From positions 1-64,000 of the forward strand of contig NZ_QJJU01000018.1 in NCBI RefSeq assembly GCF_003201655.1: a stretch of 64,000 nt of DNA. Reading direction: 5' to 3'. The position numbers and the translations under genes were made by a program. This DNA comes from Mycolicibacterium moriokaense. GTDB taxonomy: Bacteria; Actinomycetota; Actinomycetes; Mycobacteriales; Mycobacteriaceae. Below the pieces are notes generated by a model. That model did not search any database and was not told the origin of the DNA. It saw only the letters and a program-made list of their open reading frames with translations. Shown piece after piece: positions 1 through 8,640 of this stretch; position 1 is the stretch's first letter, and the number at the start of each line of letters is the position of its first letter.

Positions 1-351
1 CATTTCAAGCCACAAAACAGCACACGAATCTCAGCTACACCCCACCGCCCTGGGCATCCAGGGCACCAACCCCAGACACCTTCCAACTTAGGGACGGATC
101 TGATCAACAGCCCGCTGTACTCCGATGTCTGGACCGACGCGCGGCTCAGCCCACGCGATCGCAGCATCGCGACGCTGGCCGCGCTGACAGTCCTCTACCG
201 TCCGGAGGAGCTACCCGCCCACCTTCGACGCGCACGTGACAACGGCCTGACCAACGACGAGATTTCGGCGCTCATCACGCACTGCGCGTTCTACGGCGGA
301 TTCCCCGCCGCGATCTCGGCATCCATGCTCGCCGCCGAGACGCTGCTCTAG
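1..351 (+). pseudogene. Truncated carboxymuconolactone decarboxylase (CMD) family fragment
   Basis: The frame ending in TAG at 349-351 is open back to the window edge, but only the last ~80 codons (from about base 105) resemble a CMD/AhpD-fold protein. The visible hallmarks are the LSPRDRSIATLAALTVL helix, the PEELPAHLRRA segment and a HCAFYGGFP motif, which are typical of 4-carboxymuconolactone decarboxylase relatives. The first ~30 codons are Pro/His/Gln-rich with no family resemblance, and no convincing in-frame start codon is visible. I infer a 5'-truncated remnant, although a gene continuing from left of the window cannot be excluded. The domain would normally act as a small decarboxylase or peroxidase-like subunit. 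Confidence 0.5.
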
Positions 352-386
352 TCGCGCGGCGACCCGCCCACGACGACGCCTGCGAG

Positions 387-1046
387 CTACGCCATCTTCT
401 TGTGGTTGGGCAGTCCGCCGGTGGTTTCGAACACCACGCGCCTCCCGATCTCGACGGCGTGGTCGGCGAAGCGCTCGTAGAAACGACCCAGCAGCGCGAC
501 GTCGACCGCCGAACAGACGCCGTCCTGCCATACGTGGTCGATCAACATCGTGAAGAGGTGGCGATGCTCGGCGTCGACGGCGTCATCCGCATCGTTTAGG
601 CGTGCGGCCTTGTCGGGATCGCCCGACACCATCACCTCGTGTGCCGTCCGCGCCAGCTCGACTGACCGAGCGCCCATTTCGGCGAAGCAATCGCGTACCT
701 CGTCGGGCACCGCGCATTCGGGATGTCGCAGCCGCGCGATGCGGGCGACGTGCACGGCCAGCGCGCCCATCCGCTCGATATCGGCACCGACGTGGATCGC
801 GCCGATGATCGTCCTCAAGTCTCCTGCGACCGGTTGTTGCAGAGCGAGCAGTTTGAGCGCACCGCCCTCGGCCCGCTTGCTCATGTCCTGGATGTGCTCA
901 TGGTCGGCAATGACCTGTTCGGCCAGGGAAAGGTCCACCCCAAGAAGAGCGTGCGTCGCATGCTCCATCGCGTCCGCGGCCAGCCCGCACATGTCGCCGA
1001 CCTGCGTGCGGAGTGCGGCTAACTCCTCGTAATAAGTAGTCCGCAT
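387..1046 (-). CDS. phoU: PhoU/PhoY-family phosphate signalling regulator
   Basis: A 219-residue all-helical protein with two PhoU repeats (about 8-90 and 120-205). It matches mycobacterial PhoY proteins from the MRTxY start through the GADIERMGALAVHVARI repeat to the RFADHAVEIGRRV ending. PhoU proteins link the Pst phosphate transporter to the SenX3-RegX3 two-component system and hold the kinase inactive when phosphate is plentiful. The ATG at 1046 is chosen because a GGAGGTGAC ribosome site precedes it and the family begins with this motif; upstream in-frame starts would add an unrelated basic stretch. No pst genes lie beside it, as for phoY2 elsewhere. Confidence 0.9.
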   Translation of the reverse strand: MRTTYYEELAALRTQVGDMCGLAADAMEHATHALLGVDLSLAEQVIADHEHIQDMSKRAEGGALKLLALQQPVAGDLRTIIGAIHVGADIERMGALAVHVARIARLRHPECAVPDEVRDCFAEMGARSVELARTAHEVMVSGDPDKAARLNDADDAVDAEHRHLFTMLIDHVWQDGVCSAVDVALLGRFYERFADHAVEIGRRVVFETTGGLPNHKKMA

Positions 1047-1132
1047 GCCGTCACCTCCGCTGCTCGGTACCCGTCGGCCTTTCAACCTGCACTTATAAGA
1101 TACCCACGCACCGTCCACTCTAACCGGGCGAA

Positions 1133-1549
1133 TCAGTGACCTTGCTGAGGCCCGAACTGAGACCCGTTGTCATTGCGCGGGTATTGATCCCGCGGTTGGT
1201 AGGTCGGCGTGGCGGTGACGGTCGAGACCGACGTCGCGATCGACGTCTGGACCGTGGTTTGGATGTCTGTCTCGGTATTGGTGACGGTGCTGGGATCAAC
1301 GGTGACGGTGGCTGGAGCACCAGTGTCGGCGGGGGCGGGGGCGGCACCGCCGCCACCACCGGAGTCGTGCCTTTCGTGGTGACCACCGCCGGAGCTGGCG
1401 GCCGAACTGGTCGTCGTAGTCGTCGTGGTCGTGGTTGTGGTGCTCGTGGTGGGCGCCGTTGTGCCGTGCGAGCCGCAGGCCACAGTCAGCATTCCCGCCG
1501 CGATGGCGGCCACGCCGATTGCCAGCGGTGCGCGCCGGGACACGCGCAC
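1133..1549 (-). CDS. Small Thr-rich lipoprotein of unknown function
   Basis: The N-terminus has Arg residues, a hydrophobic stretch and a lipobox ending LTVAC, so the protein should be lipidated and anchored outside the membrane. A run of consecutive Thr residues follows, then Gly/His and Ala/Pro segments and a second Thr/Val-rich stretch of the kind often O-mannosylated in mycobacteria. No enzymatic domain is visible. The GTG at 1549 follows a TGGTGG ribosome-binding site; a GTG at 1561 or TTG at 1564 would add a few residues. It ends close to the start of the phoU homologue but need not share its transcript. Confidence 0.7.
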   Translation of the reverse strand: MRVSRRAPLAIGVAAIAAGMLTVACGSHGTTAPTTSTTTTTTTTTTTSSAASSGGGHHERHDSGGGGGAAPAPADTGAPATVTVDPSTVTNTETDIQTTVQTSIATSVSTVTATPTYQPRDQYPRNDNGSQFGPQQGH

Positions 1550-1671
1550 AAGAGTAACCACCAACGGAATCTCGCTTTCCTCACAAAGTCACGACAGGAC
1601 AGCGAGATTCATACCCGCACGCAGGCGACACCCACCAGAACCACAGGTGGGTCTTTCCGTAAACCTTCCTG

Positions 1672-3405
1672 TCAGCCCGCTGAGCTGACCGGCTCGATAG
1701 GAATGTTTCGCAGCGCCCCTGGGGCATCGGCCGGTACGACCGGATGCTCCGGCGGAATCGGCGCCAGCCGCTTGTATGCCTCGCCCTGCGCCGGGCGCTG
1801 GTCCAGCTGACCCTTGTTGGGCCACAGCGACGCCGCCCGCTCGGCCTGCGCGGTGATTGAAAGCGACGGATTCACACCAAGATTCGCCGAAACCGACGCG
1901 CCGTCATGCACGGACAGAGTCGGATACCCATACACCCGCTGGTAGGGGTCGATCACGCCGTGCTCCGAGGTGTCGCCGATCGCCGCCCCGCCGAGGAAGT
2001 GCGCGGTGAGCGGGATGTTGAACAACTCACCCCAGGTGCCGCCCGCCACGCCGTCGATCTTCTTGGCGATCCTGCGGGTGACCTCGTTGCCTGCCGGAAT
2101 CCAGGTGGGGTTCGGTTCGCCGTGGCCCTGCTTGCTGGTCATCCTGCGGATTCCCAACTTCGTGCGTTGGGTAAAGGTAGTGATCGAGTTGTCCAGATGC
2201 TGCATCACCAGCGCAATCACGGTCCGCTCACTCCAGTGGCTGACGTTGAGCATGCGAAGCGTGGCGAGCGGATTCCGGAGGGTGTCGAGCAAAAACTGCA
2301 GGAACCGCGGAACGTTCGACCCCTGCGGGCCTGCGCCGTCCGTCATCAATGTCTGCAACAGCCCCATCGCATTGGAGCCCTTGCCGTATCGCACCGGTTC
2401 GACGTGGGTGTCGGAAGTCGGATGGATCGACGAGGTGATCGCGACGCCGTGCGTGAGGTCGAGGTCCTTTGAGACCTTGAACGTCGCGGCGCCGACGATC
2501 GACTCCGAGTTAGTCCGGGTCAGCACGCCCAGCCTGTCCGAAAGCTTCGGCAGCTTGCCCTTGTCGCGCATCTTGAAGAGCAGCTTCTGGGTGCCCCACG
2601 TGCCTGCGGCCAGCACCACATGCGACGCCGTGTAGGTCCGACGCTTGCGAGACAGCAAGCCGGTCCGGGTGGTGCGAACCTTCCACAGGCCGTCGGCCCC
2701 TTGCTCCAATCCGGTGACAGTTGTCATCGGAATGACTTCTGCCCCAGCCTTTTCCGCCAGGCCAAGGTAATTCTTGAGCAACGTGTTTTTGGCCCCGTAT
2801 CGGCAGCCCGTCATGCAGGAGCCGCATTCGATGCAGCCGGTGCGGGCAGGCCCTGCACCACCGAAGTAGGGATCGGGCACCGTCTTGCCCGGAGTCTTCT
2901 CGCCATCCGGTCCGAAGAACACGCCGACCGGGGTCGCCACGAAGGTGTCGCCGACGCCCATGTCCTCGGCGACCTCTTTCATGAGGCGGTCGGCGTCGGT
3001 GAAGGTCGGATTCTTGACGACACCGAGCATGCGCTGCGCCTGGTCGTAGTGCGGCATCAGCTCTGCGCGCCAGTCGGTGATGTTCTTCCACTGCGGATCG
3101 GCGAAGAACGGCTCCGGCGGGACATACAGCGTGTTGGCGTAGTTGAGGGAGCCGCCGCCCACCCCGGCGCCCGCCAGGATCATGACGTTGCGCAGCAGGT
3201 GGATCCGCTGGATACCGTACATGCCGAACTTTGGCGCCCACAGGAATTTGCGCAAATTCCACGAGGTCTTGGCGAAGTCTTCGTCGTTGAACCGCCTGCC
3301 CGCCTCGAGCACCCCGACGCGGTAGCCCTTCTCGGTGAGACGCAGAGCGGTGACACTTCCCCCAAACCCCGAACCAATGATCAGGACGTCATAGTCAGGT
3401 TTCAT
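1672..3405 (-). CDS. choD: Cholesterol oxidase, GMC oxidoreductase family
   Basis: This 577-residue flavoprotein matches mycobacterial ChoD in length and sequence. It has an N-terminal FAD-binding GSGFGG motif (11-16), a GAGVGGGSLNYAN second GMC motif (~79-91) and a C-terminal HDGA / NPSLSI region containing the GMC active site. ChoD oxidises the 3-hydroxyl of cholesterol or related sterols. Cys191, Cys194, Cys197 and Cys201 form a tight cluster (CIECGSCMTGC), characteristic of this subgroup rather than of Streptomyces cholesterol oxidase. No signal peptide is seen. Position next to guaB3 is the conserved mycobacterial arrangement (Rv3409c). True substrate is uncertain, since ChoD is not the main cholesterol dehydrogenase in M. 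tuberculosis. Confidence 0.9.
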   Translation of the reverse strand: MKPDYDVLIIGSGFGGSVTALRLTEKGYRVGVLEAGRRFNDEDFAKTSWNLRKFLWAPKFGMYGIQRIHLLRNVMILAGAGVGGGSLNYANTLYVPPEPFFADPQWKNITDWRAELMPHYDQAQRMLGVVKNPTFTDADRLMKEVAEDMGVGDTFVATPVGVFFGPDGEKTPGKTVPDPYFGGAGPARTGCIECGSCMTGCRYGAKNTLLKNYLGLAEKAGAEVIPMTTVTGLEQGADGLWKVRTTRTGLLSRKRRTYTASHVVLAAGTWGTQKLLFKMRDKGKLPKLSDRLGVLTRTNSESIVGAATFKVSKDLDLTHGVAITSSIHPTSDTHVEPVRYGKGSNAMGLLQTLMTDGAGPQGSNVPRFLQFLLDTLRNPLATLRMLNVSHWSERTVIALVMQHLDNSITTFTQRTKLGIRRMTSKQGHGEPNPTWIPAGNEVTRRIAKKIDGVAGGTWGELFNIPLTAHFLGGAAIGDTSEHGVIDPYQRVYGYPTLSVHDGASVSANLGVNPSLSITAQAERAASLWPNKGQLDQRPAQGEAYKRLAPIPPEHPVVPADAPGALRNIPIEPVSSAG

Positions 3406-3488
3406 CCGATCAGTATGGACTCACGGCCGGGCAACTTCTAGACAGGACGACCTAATTTGTAAAGCAACCGCGCAGCGGCCAGGCGAAA

Positions 3489-4625
3489 TCAGCTTCCGAC
3501 AGTCAGGCCGACCTTCTGGAATTCCTTGAGATCGCAATAGCCCGCCTTCGCCATCGACCGGCGCAGGCCGCCGACCAGGTTCAGCGAGCCGAACGGGTCG
3601 TCGGATGGGCCGCTCAGCACCTGGCTCAGCGACGGCCGCTCACCGATCGCCACCTGCAGCAGCGCGCCGCGCGGTAGTGACGGGTGCGCCGCAGCGGCCG
3701 GCCAGAACCAACCGCCACCGAGCGCCTCGGCCGCGATCGCCAGCGGGGTGCCGAGCACCACCGCATCGGCCCCACATGCGATGGCCTTGGCCAGATCGCC
3801 GGACGTGTGGATGTCGCCATCGGCAAGCACGTGCACATAGCGGCCGCCGGTCTCGTCGAGGTACTCGCGACGGGCGGCGGCGGCGTCGGCGATCGCGGTG
3901 GCCATCGGCACGCTGATACCCAGCACCTCGTCGCTGGTCGTGACACCGGACGTCGAACCGTAGCCGACGATGACGCCTGCGGCGCCGGTGCGCATCAGAT
4001 GCAAAGCCGTGCGGTGGTCGAGCACACCGCCGGCCACCACCGGCACGTCGAGTTCGGAGATGAACGTCTTCAGGTTCAGCGGCTCGCCGTCCTGTGCGAC
4101 GCGTTCGGCCGAAATGATGGTGCCCTGGATGATCAGCAGATCGATGCCCGCGGCCACCAGCGACGGTGTCAGCGCCTGCGCGTTCTGCGGGCTGACCCGC
4201 ACAGCCGTCGTCACCCCGGCGTCACGGATCCTCGTCACCGCGGCGCCCAAAAGTTCGGGATCCAGTGGCGCCGAATGCAATTGCTGAAGAAGCCGAATGG
4301 CCGCCGACGTTTCCGGCTCCTTCTCGGCGGCCTCGATGACCTGAGCGATCTTCTCCTCGACATCGGCGTGCCGACCGATCAGACCTTCGCCGTTGAGCAC
4401 CCCGAGGCCGCCGCTACGACCCAACTCGATCGCGAACTCTGGCGACACCAGCGCGTCGGTCGGATGCGACACCACGGGGATCTCGAATCGGTAGGCGTCC
4501 ATCTGCCAGGCCGTGGACACGTCCTGGCTGGATCGGGTGCGCCGCGACGGCACGATGGTTATGTCGTCGAGTTCATAGGTGCGACGGGCGGTTCGGCCCA
4601 TGCCGATTTCAACCATGTCACGCAT
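3489..4625 (-). CDS. guaB3: GuaB3-family IMP dehydrogenase-related protein
   Basis: A 378-residue TIM-barrel protein of the IMPDH/GMP reductase superfamily that lacks the paired CBS domains of true IMPDH. It begins with the conserved MVEIGMGRTARRTYEL stretch (from residue 4) and matches Rv3410c throughout. The family is conserved in actinobacteria beside guaB2, but its reaction is unsettled; it is often annotated as IMP dehydrogenase without proof. It starts 9 bases after guaB ends on the same strand, so the two are probably cotranscribed. An in-frame ATG three codons in (4616) is an alternative start. Confidence 0.93.
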   Translation of the reverse strand: MRDMVEIGMGRTARRTYELDDITIVPSRRTRSSQDVSTAWQMDAYRFEIPVVSHPTDALVSPEFAIELGRSGGLGVLNGEGLIGRHADVEEKIAQVIEAAEKEPETSAAIRLLQQLHSAPLDPELLGAAVTRIRDAGVTTAVRVSPQNAQALTPSLVAAGIDLLIIQGTIISAERVAQDGEPLNLKTFISELDVPVVAGGVLDHRTALHLMRTGAAGVIVGYGSTSGVTTSDEVLGISVPMATAIADAAAARREYLDETGGRYVHVLADGDIHTSGDLAKAIACGADAVVLGTPLAIAAEALGGGWFWPAAAAHPSLPRGALLQVAIGERPSLSQVLSGPSDDPFGSLNLVGGLRRSMAKAGYCDLKEFQKVGLTVGS

Positions 4626-4634
4626 GGGGACCCC

Positions 4635-6176
4635 TTAGCGGGCGTAGTAGTTCGGCGCTTCGACCGTCATCGCGACGTCGTGCGGATGGCTCTCCTTCAG
4701 ACCCGCCGCCGTGATCTGCACGAACTGCGCCTGCTGAAGATGTTCGATGGTGGCCGAACCGGTGTAGCCCATCGCCGCGCGCAGGCCGCCTGTGAGTTGG
4801 TGGATCACCGTCGACAGCGGCCCACGGAACGGTACCCGGCCCTCGATTCCCTCCGGCACCAGCTTGTCCTCCGAGAGCGCGTCGTCCTGGAAGTAGCGGT
4901 CCTTGGAGTAGGACTTCGCGCCTCCCCTGCCCTGCATCGCACCCAGCGAACCCATGCCACGGTAGCTCTTGAACTGCTTGCCGTTGACGAAGATCAGCTC
5001 GCCAGGCGATTCGGCGGTACCTGCCAGTAGCGAGCCCAACATGGCGGTGGACGCACCGGCGGCCAGCGCCTTGGCGATGTCACCGGAGTACTGCAGACCG
5101 CCGTCGGCGATGACCGGCACCCCCGACGGTGCACATGCTGCGACGGCTTCCAGGATCGCGGTGATCTGCGGCGCGCCGACGCCTGCGACCACCCGCGTGG
5201 TGCAGATCGACCCCGGCCCGACACCGACCTTCACCGCGTCGGCCCCGGCCTGGACCAGGGCGGCCGCCGCGGCCCGTGTCGCGACGTTGCCGCCGATCAC
5301 CTCGACGCGGTCGCCCACCACCGCCTTGAGTCGGTGCACCATGTCGAGCACCAACCTGTTGTGCGCGTGCGCGGTGTCGACGATCAGCACGTCGACCCCG
5401 GCGTCGACAAGGGTCATCGCCCGCGTCCACGAGTCGTCGCCGACGCCAACGGCCGCGCCGACTAGCAGTCTGCCGTCGCTGTCCTTGGTGGAAAGCGGGA
5501 ACTGCTCGGTCTTGACGAAGTCCTTGACGGTGATCAGCCCGGTCAGCTTGCCGTGGCCGTCGACGATCGGCAGCTTCTCAATCTTGTAGCGGCGCAACAG
5601 TCCTAGCGCGGCCTCGGCGGAAACGCCCGCCTGTGCGGTGATCAGCGGCGCCTTCGTCATCACCTCGGAAACGGGCTTGGACTGGTCGACCTCGAACCGC
5701 ATATCGCGGTTGGTGATGATGCCGACCAGTTCGCCGGTGTCGTCGACGACAGGCAGGCCGGATATCCGGAACCGCGCGCACATCGCGTCGACCTCGGCCA
5801 GCGTGTTGTCCGGCGAGCAGGTGACCGGGTCGGTGACCATGCCTGCTTCCGAGCGCTTGACGGTCTCGACCTGGCCTGCCTGCTCGGCCACGGGAAGGTT
5901 GCGGTGAAGCACACCCATACCGCCTGCTCGGGCCATCGCGATCGCCATCCTGGACTCCGTCACGGTGTCCATCGCCGAGCTGACCAGTGGCACCCTCAAC
6001 CGGATCTTGCGGGTGAGTTGGCTGGAGGTGTCGGCGGTGGCGGGCACCACATCGGAAGCGGCAGGTAGCAGCAGTACGTCGTCGAAGGTGAGCCCGAGCA
6101 TCGCGATCTTGGTCGGATCATCGCCGCCGGTCGGGACCGGGACGGCGATAGGGATGCTGCTTTCAGCGATCGACAT
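4635..6176 (-). CDS. guaB: Inosine-5'-monophosphate dehydrogenase
   Basis: A 513-residue IMPDH catalysing the NAD-dependent oxidation of IMP to XMP, the committed step of guanine nucleotide synthesis in the cytoplasm. It has a TIM barrel with inserted CBS pair (about 113-228). The catalytic Cys325 sits in GPGSICTTRVVAGVG, and the mobile flap carries YFQDD and the GxEG motif. This is the mycobacterial GuaB2 orthologue by position (Rv3411c). A GGAGG ribosome site lies 9 bases before the ATG, and an AT-rich promoter-like stretch lies around 6215-6230. It is divergent from the DUF5319 gene. Confidence 0.97.
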   Translation of the reverse strand: MSIAESSIPIAVPVPTGGDDPTKIAMLGLTFDDVLLLPAASDVVPATADTSSQLTRKIRLRVPLVSSAMDTVTESRMAIAMARAGGMGVLHRNLPVAEQAGQVETVKRSEAGMVTDPVTCSPDNTLAEVDAMCARFRISGLPVVDDTGELVGIITNRDMRFEVDQSKPVSEVMTKAPLITAQAGVSAEAALGLLRRYKIEKLPIVDGHGKLTGLITVKDFVKTEQFPLSTKDSDGRLLVGAAVGVGDDSWTRAMTLVDAGVDVLIVDTAHAHNRLVLDMVHRLKAVVGDRVEVIGGNVATRAAAAALVQAGADAVKVGVGPGSICTTRVVAGVGAPQITAILEAVAACAPSGVPVIADGGLQYSGDIAKALAAGASTAMLGSLLAGTAESPGELIFVNGKQFKSYRGMGSLGAMQGRGGAKSYSKDRYFQDDALSEDKLVPEGIEGRVPFRGPLSTVIHQLTGGLRAAMGYTGSATIEHLQQAQFVQITAAGLKESHPHDVAMTVEAPNYYAR

Positions 6177-6333
6177 GGGTGAGGCCTCCAGTGACTAGCA
6201 CAGTCGCAGAGCTAGATACCTATCTTATCTGCAATGACGTCCTCGCTTCGGTCCCACGCTGCCATACGGACGCGCAGGTGGCGAGCCTGCCAACGGCTGG
6301 CGCGATACCAGTGGGGCTGCGTAGTGTGGAGTC

Positions 6334-6738
6334 GTGCGTGATCACCTGCCACCGGGTTTGCCGCCCGATCCGTTCGCCGATGACCCGTGCGACCCCACGG
6401 CAGCGCTTGACGCGCTCGAGCCGGGCCAGCCTCTGGATCCGCAGGAGCGAACCGCGGTCGAGGCCGATCTCGCCGACCTGGCGGTATACGAGGCCCTCCT
6501 GGCGCACAAGGGAATTCGCGGTCTTGTCGTGTGCTGCGACGAGTGCCAGCAGGACCACTATCACGATTGGGACATGCTGCGGGCCAACCTGTTGCAGCTG
6601 CTGGTCGACGGCACTGTGCGTCCGCACGAACCGGCCTATGACCCGGAACCAGACGCCTACGTGACCTGGGATTATTGCCGCGGGTACGCGGACGCGTCAC
6701 TCAACGAAGCCACGTCGGACTCCGACGGATATCGCTAA
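6334..6738 (+). CDS. DUF5319 protein (Rv3412 family)
   Basis: A 134-residue acidic cytoplasmic protein that matches the conserved mycobacterial protein encoded between guaB2 and the sigD locus. The N-terminus is Pro/Asp-rich (PPDPFADDP) and a CCDECQQDHYHDWDML motif suggests a metal site built from Cys and His. Function is unknown. The start is a GTG at 6334, where the family consensus (MRDHLPPGLPPDPF) begins. It is transcribed divergently from guaB and convergently to rsdA, which ends 13 bases downstream. Confidence 0.85.
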   Translation: MRDHLPPGLPPDPFADDPCDPTAALDALEPGQPLDPQERTAVEADLADLAVYEALLAHKGIRGLVVCCDECQQDHYHDWDMLRANLLQLLVDGTVRPHEPAYDPEPDAYVTWDYCRGYADASLNEATSDSDGYR

Positions 6739-6751
6739 GGGCTGAAGCCCT

Positions 6752-7978
6752 CTATCCGCCGCCGCCATGCGGCTTGGGCGGTGGTTCAGTCAGCGTGGTC
6801 GTGACCGGGATGGTCACCGGCGCCTGACTTTCCGTGACCGGAGTCTCGGGCGCGCGATGCCGCGGTGCCTCGGGAGTGACCGCAGGCGCTGGCGCGGGCG
6901 CTGCCGGCGGCGCTGCCAGGCTTGGCGGCGCTACCACGGCTGGAGCCGGGGCGACCGGAGCTGACGCGGCCACAGTCGGCGGCGCAACCACAGCCGGAGC
7001 CGACTCGGCCACACTTGTCGGCGCGACAACTTGTGCACTGGCACCCGCGGGCGGCGCGGCCTGCGACGTGGTCGTGGTCGTCGTGACCGCGTGGGTCGTC
7101 GTTGTCGTCGTTGTCGTCGTGGTTGTCGACGTCGGTGGCGTCGTGGTCGTCGAGGTGCCGCTCGACGGTGGCTGTTCGGGCACAGGCGAACTCGACGTCG
7201 GCGAGCTCGTGCCCGATGACGTAGAAGTGGAAGTCTCGGACGACGAGGTGGCGGTGTCCGACGACGGCGATGTGGCGGTGCCCGACGACGTGCTTGTCGA
7301 ACTCGATGTCGAGGTGTCCGACCCCGGCGCGACGACGGCCGGCTCGGGCATCGGCGGTGGCGGTGCGCCGGGCGGCAGGGACGCGTTGGCGTCCTTGGCG
7401 TCGACCTTGACCGTCAGCTGTTGCCACTGACTGACCAATTCTTGTTTCTGCTCAACGTCATTGACCGTCGCAACGGTGGTCGTCAGCGTCTGCAGCTTGT
7501 CCTGCGCGGCATCCCACTGGCCCTCGTCGATGAGCTGCTGCACCTCGGCCAACTGCTGTGAGGCCAGCGCCACCTGATCGGTGCGCGTCTTCTCCTGTTC
7601 GCCGAACAACATGGTGTGCAGGCCGTACAGCGCGTCACCAGGCCCGGCACCGGCCACCACCGCGCCGAAACCACCGAGGCACAACACCGCTGCGGCGACC
7701 GACCCGACGACGGCCATGGACGTGCGGGTGCGCTTACGCGCTTCCACCGCGCGCCGCAATGCATGCGTCGCATCGCGGGGCGTCACGGGTGCCATCAGCG
7801 GCGGTGTGCGCACCTCGTCACGCCAACCGGCGAGCAGCTGCGCGAGTTCGGCCTCACCGGGATCCGTCGCGTACACCGGCTGCTGATTGGCCAGCGCGTC
7901 GAGGAGTTGGTCGGTGCGGTTGATCTCGTTGAGCGACGGGTCGCCCCCGTTTCCGCCCCAGCGTCCGAAGTCAGGCAT
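6752..7978 (-). CDS. rsdA: Anti-sigma-D factor RsdA
   Basis: A 408-residue single-pass membrane protein. The N-terminal ~85 residues hold the sigma-binding domain (DPSLNEINRTDQLLDALA region, typical of RsdA). A transmembrane segment spans about 88-110, and the extracellular part starts with a helical ALYGLHTMLFGEQ region followed by a very long Ser/Thr/Pro-rich tail. RsdA sequesters SigD until regulated proteolysis releases it. Its start overlaps the end of sigD by 8 bases, so the pair is translationally coupled. The Ser/Thr/Pro tail is clearly longer than in M. tuberculosis RsdA (about 300 residues in total). Confidence 0.9.
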   Translation of the reverse strand: MPDFGRWGGNGGDPSLNEINRTDQLLDALANQQPVYATDPGEAELAQLLAGWRDEVRTPPLMAPVTPRDATHALRRAVEARKRTRTSMAVVGSVAAAVLCLGGFGAVVAGAGPGDALYGLHTMLFGEQEKTRTDQVALASQQLAEVQQLIDEGQWDAAQDKLQTLTTTVATVNDVEQKQELVSQWQQLTVKVDAKDANASLPPGAPPPPMPEPAVVAPGSDTSTSSSTSTSSGTATSPSSDTATSSSETSTSTSSGTSSPTSSSPVPEQPPSSGTSTTTTPPTSTTTTTTTTTTTHAVTTTTTTSQAAPPAGASAQVVAPTSVAESAPAVVAPPTVAASAPVAPAPAVVAPPSLAAPPAAPAPAPAVTPEAPRHRAPETPVTESQAPVTIPVTTTLTEPPPKPHGGGG

Positions 7979-8549
7979 GGCCGTGCTCCGTCGCGCTGAT
8001 TTCGGCCTTCAGCCGCGCCAGCGCGCGGTGCTGCGCGACCCGGACAGCGCCTGCGGTGCTACCGACGGCCTCGGCCGTTTCTTCGGCGCTCATGCCGACG
8101 ACCACGCGCAGAATCAAGATCTCTCGCTGCTTTTCCGGCAGCAGCGCGAGGAGTCTGTTCATCCGCGCCGCCGATTCGGAGTCGAGCGCCATTTGCTCGG
8201 GACCGGCCTCCACCGAGAACCGCTCGGGCACGACATCTGTCGGCTCAGCGCGGTTCCTGGCTGCCGCGCGATGCGCGTCGGCAACCTTGTGGGCGGCGAT
8301 GCCATATACAAAGGCCATGAACGGTCGTCCCTGATCCTTGTAGCGCGGCAGCGCCGTGATGGCGGCCAAGCACACCTCCTGTGCAACGTCGTCGGCTGAG
8401 AGACCACTTCGCTCGGTCGCCCCTACCCTGGCCCGGCAGTACCGGACCACGATCGGGCGGATGATCTCCAGCACCTCTCGAAGCGCGTCCCGGTTGCCCG
8501 CCACAGCCTCAGCAACGACAGCATCGAGACGATCTCCCGAAAATGTCAT
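7971..8549 (-). CDS. sigD: RNA polymerase ECF sigma factor SigD
   Basis: A 192-residue ECF sigma factor. Region 2 covers about 20-95 (the DVAQEVCLAAITALPRYKDQGRPF core), and region 4 about 125-185, with LLALLPEKQREILILRVVVGMSAEETAEAVGSTAGAVRVAQHRAL forming the helix-turn-helix for the -35 element. SigD controls ribosomal, lipid and stringent-response-linked genes in M. tuberculosis. It is followed by its anti-sigma factor with an 8-base overlap, as in the Rv3414c-Rv3413c pair. Confidence 0.94.
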   Translation of the reverse strand: MTFSGDRLDAVVAEAVAGNRDALREVLEIIRPIVVRYCRARVGATERSGLSADDVAQEVCLAAITALPRYKDQGRPFMAFVYGIAAHKVADAHRAAARNRAEPTDVVPERFSVEAGPEQMALDSESAARMNRLLALLPEKQREILILRVVVGMSAEETAEAVGSTAGAVRVAQHRALARLKAEISATEHGHA

Positions 8550-8640
8550 CGTGAGCGGTATCTCCAGCGTTACGTGAGGGACACGTCCCCGAAGTGTGGA
8601 CGTCAGCTAAACAATAACGATCCGACAGGCGCGACCATTG

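Noticed and set aside
1425..1470. GTGGTC/GTCGTC-like tandem repeats as a possible microsatellite or CRISPR-like feature
   Set aside because: They encode the Thr-rich stretch of the lipoprotein; the same applies to 7060-7160 in rsdA. No spacers are present.
3684..5030. A 448-codon plus-strand frame opposite guaB3/guaB
   Set aside because: Antisense shadow; the minus-strand genes are unambiguous.
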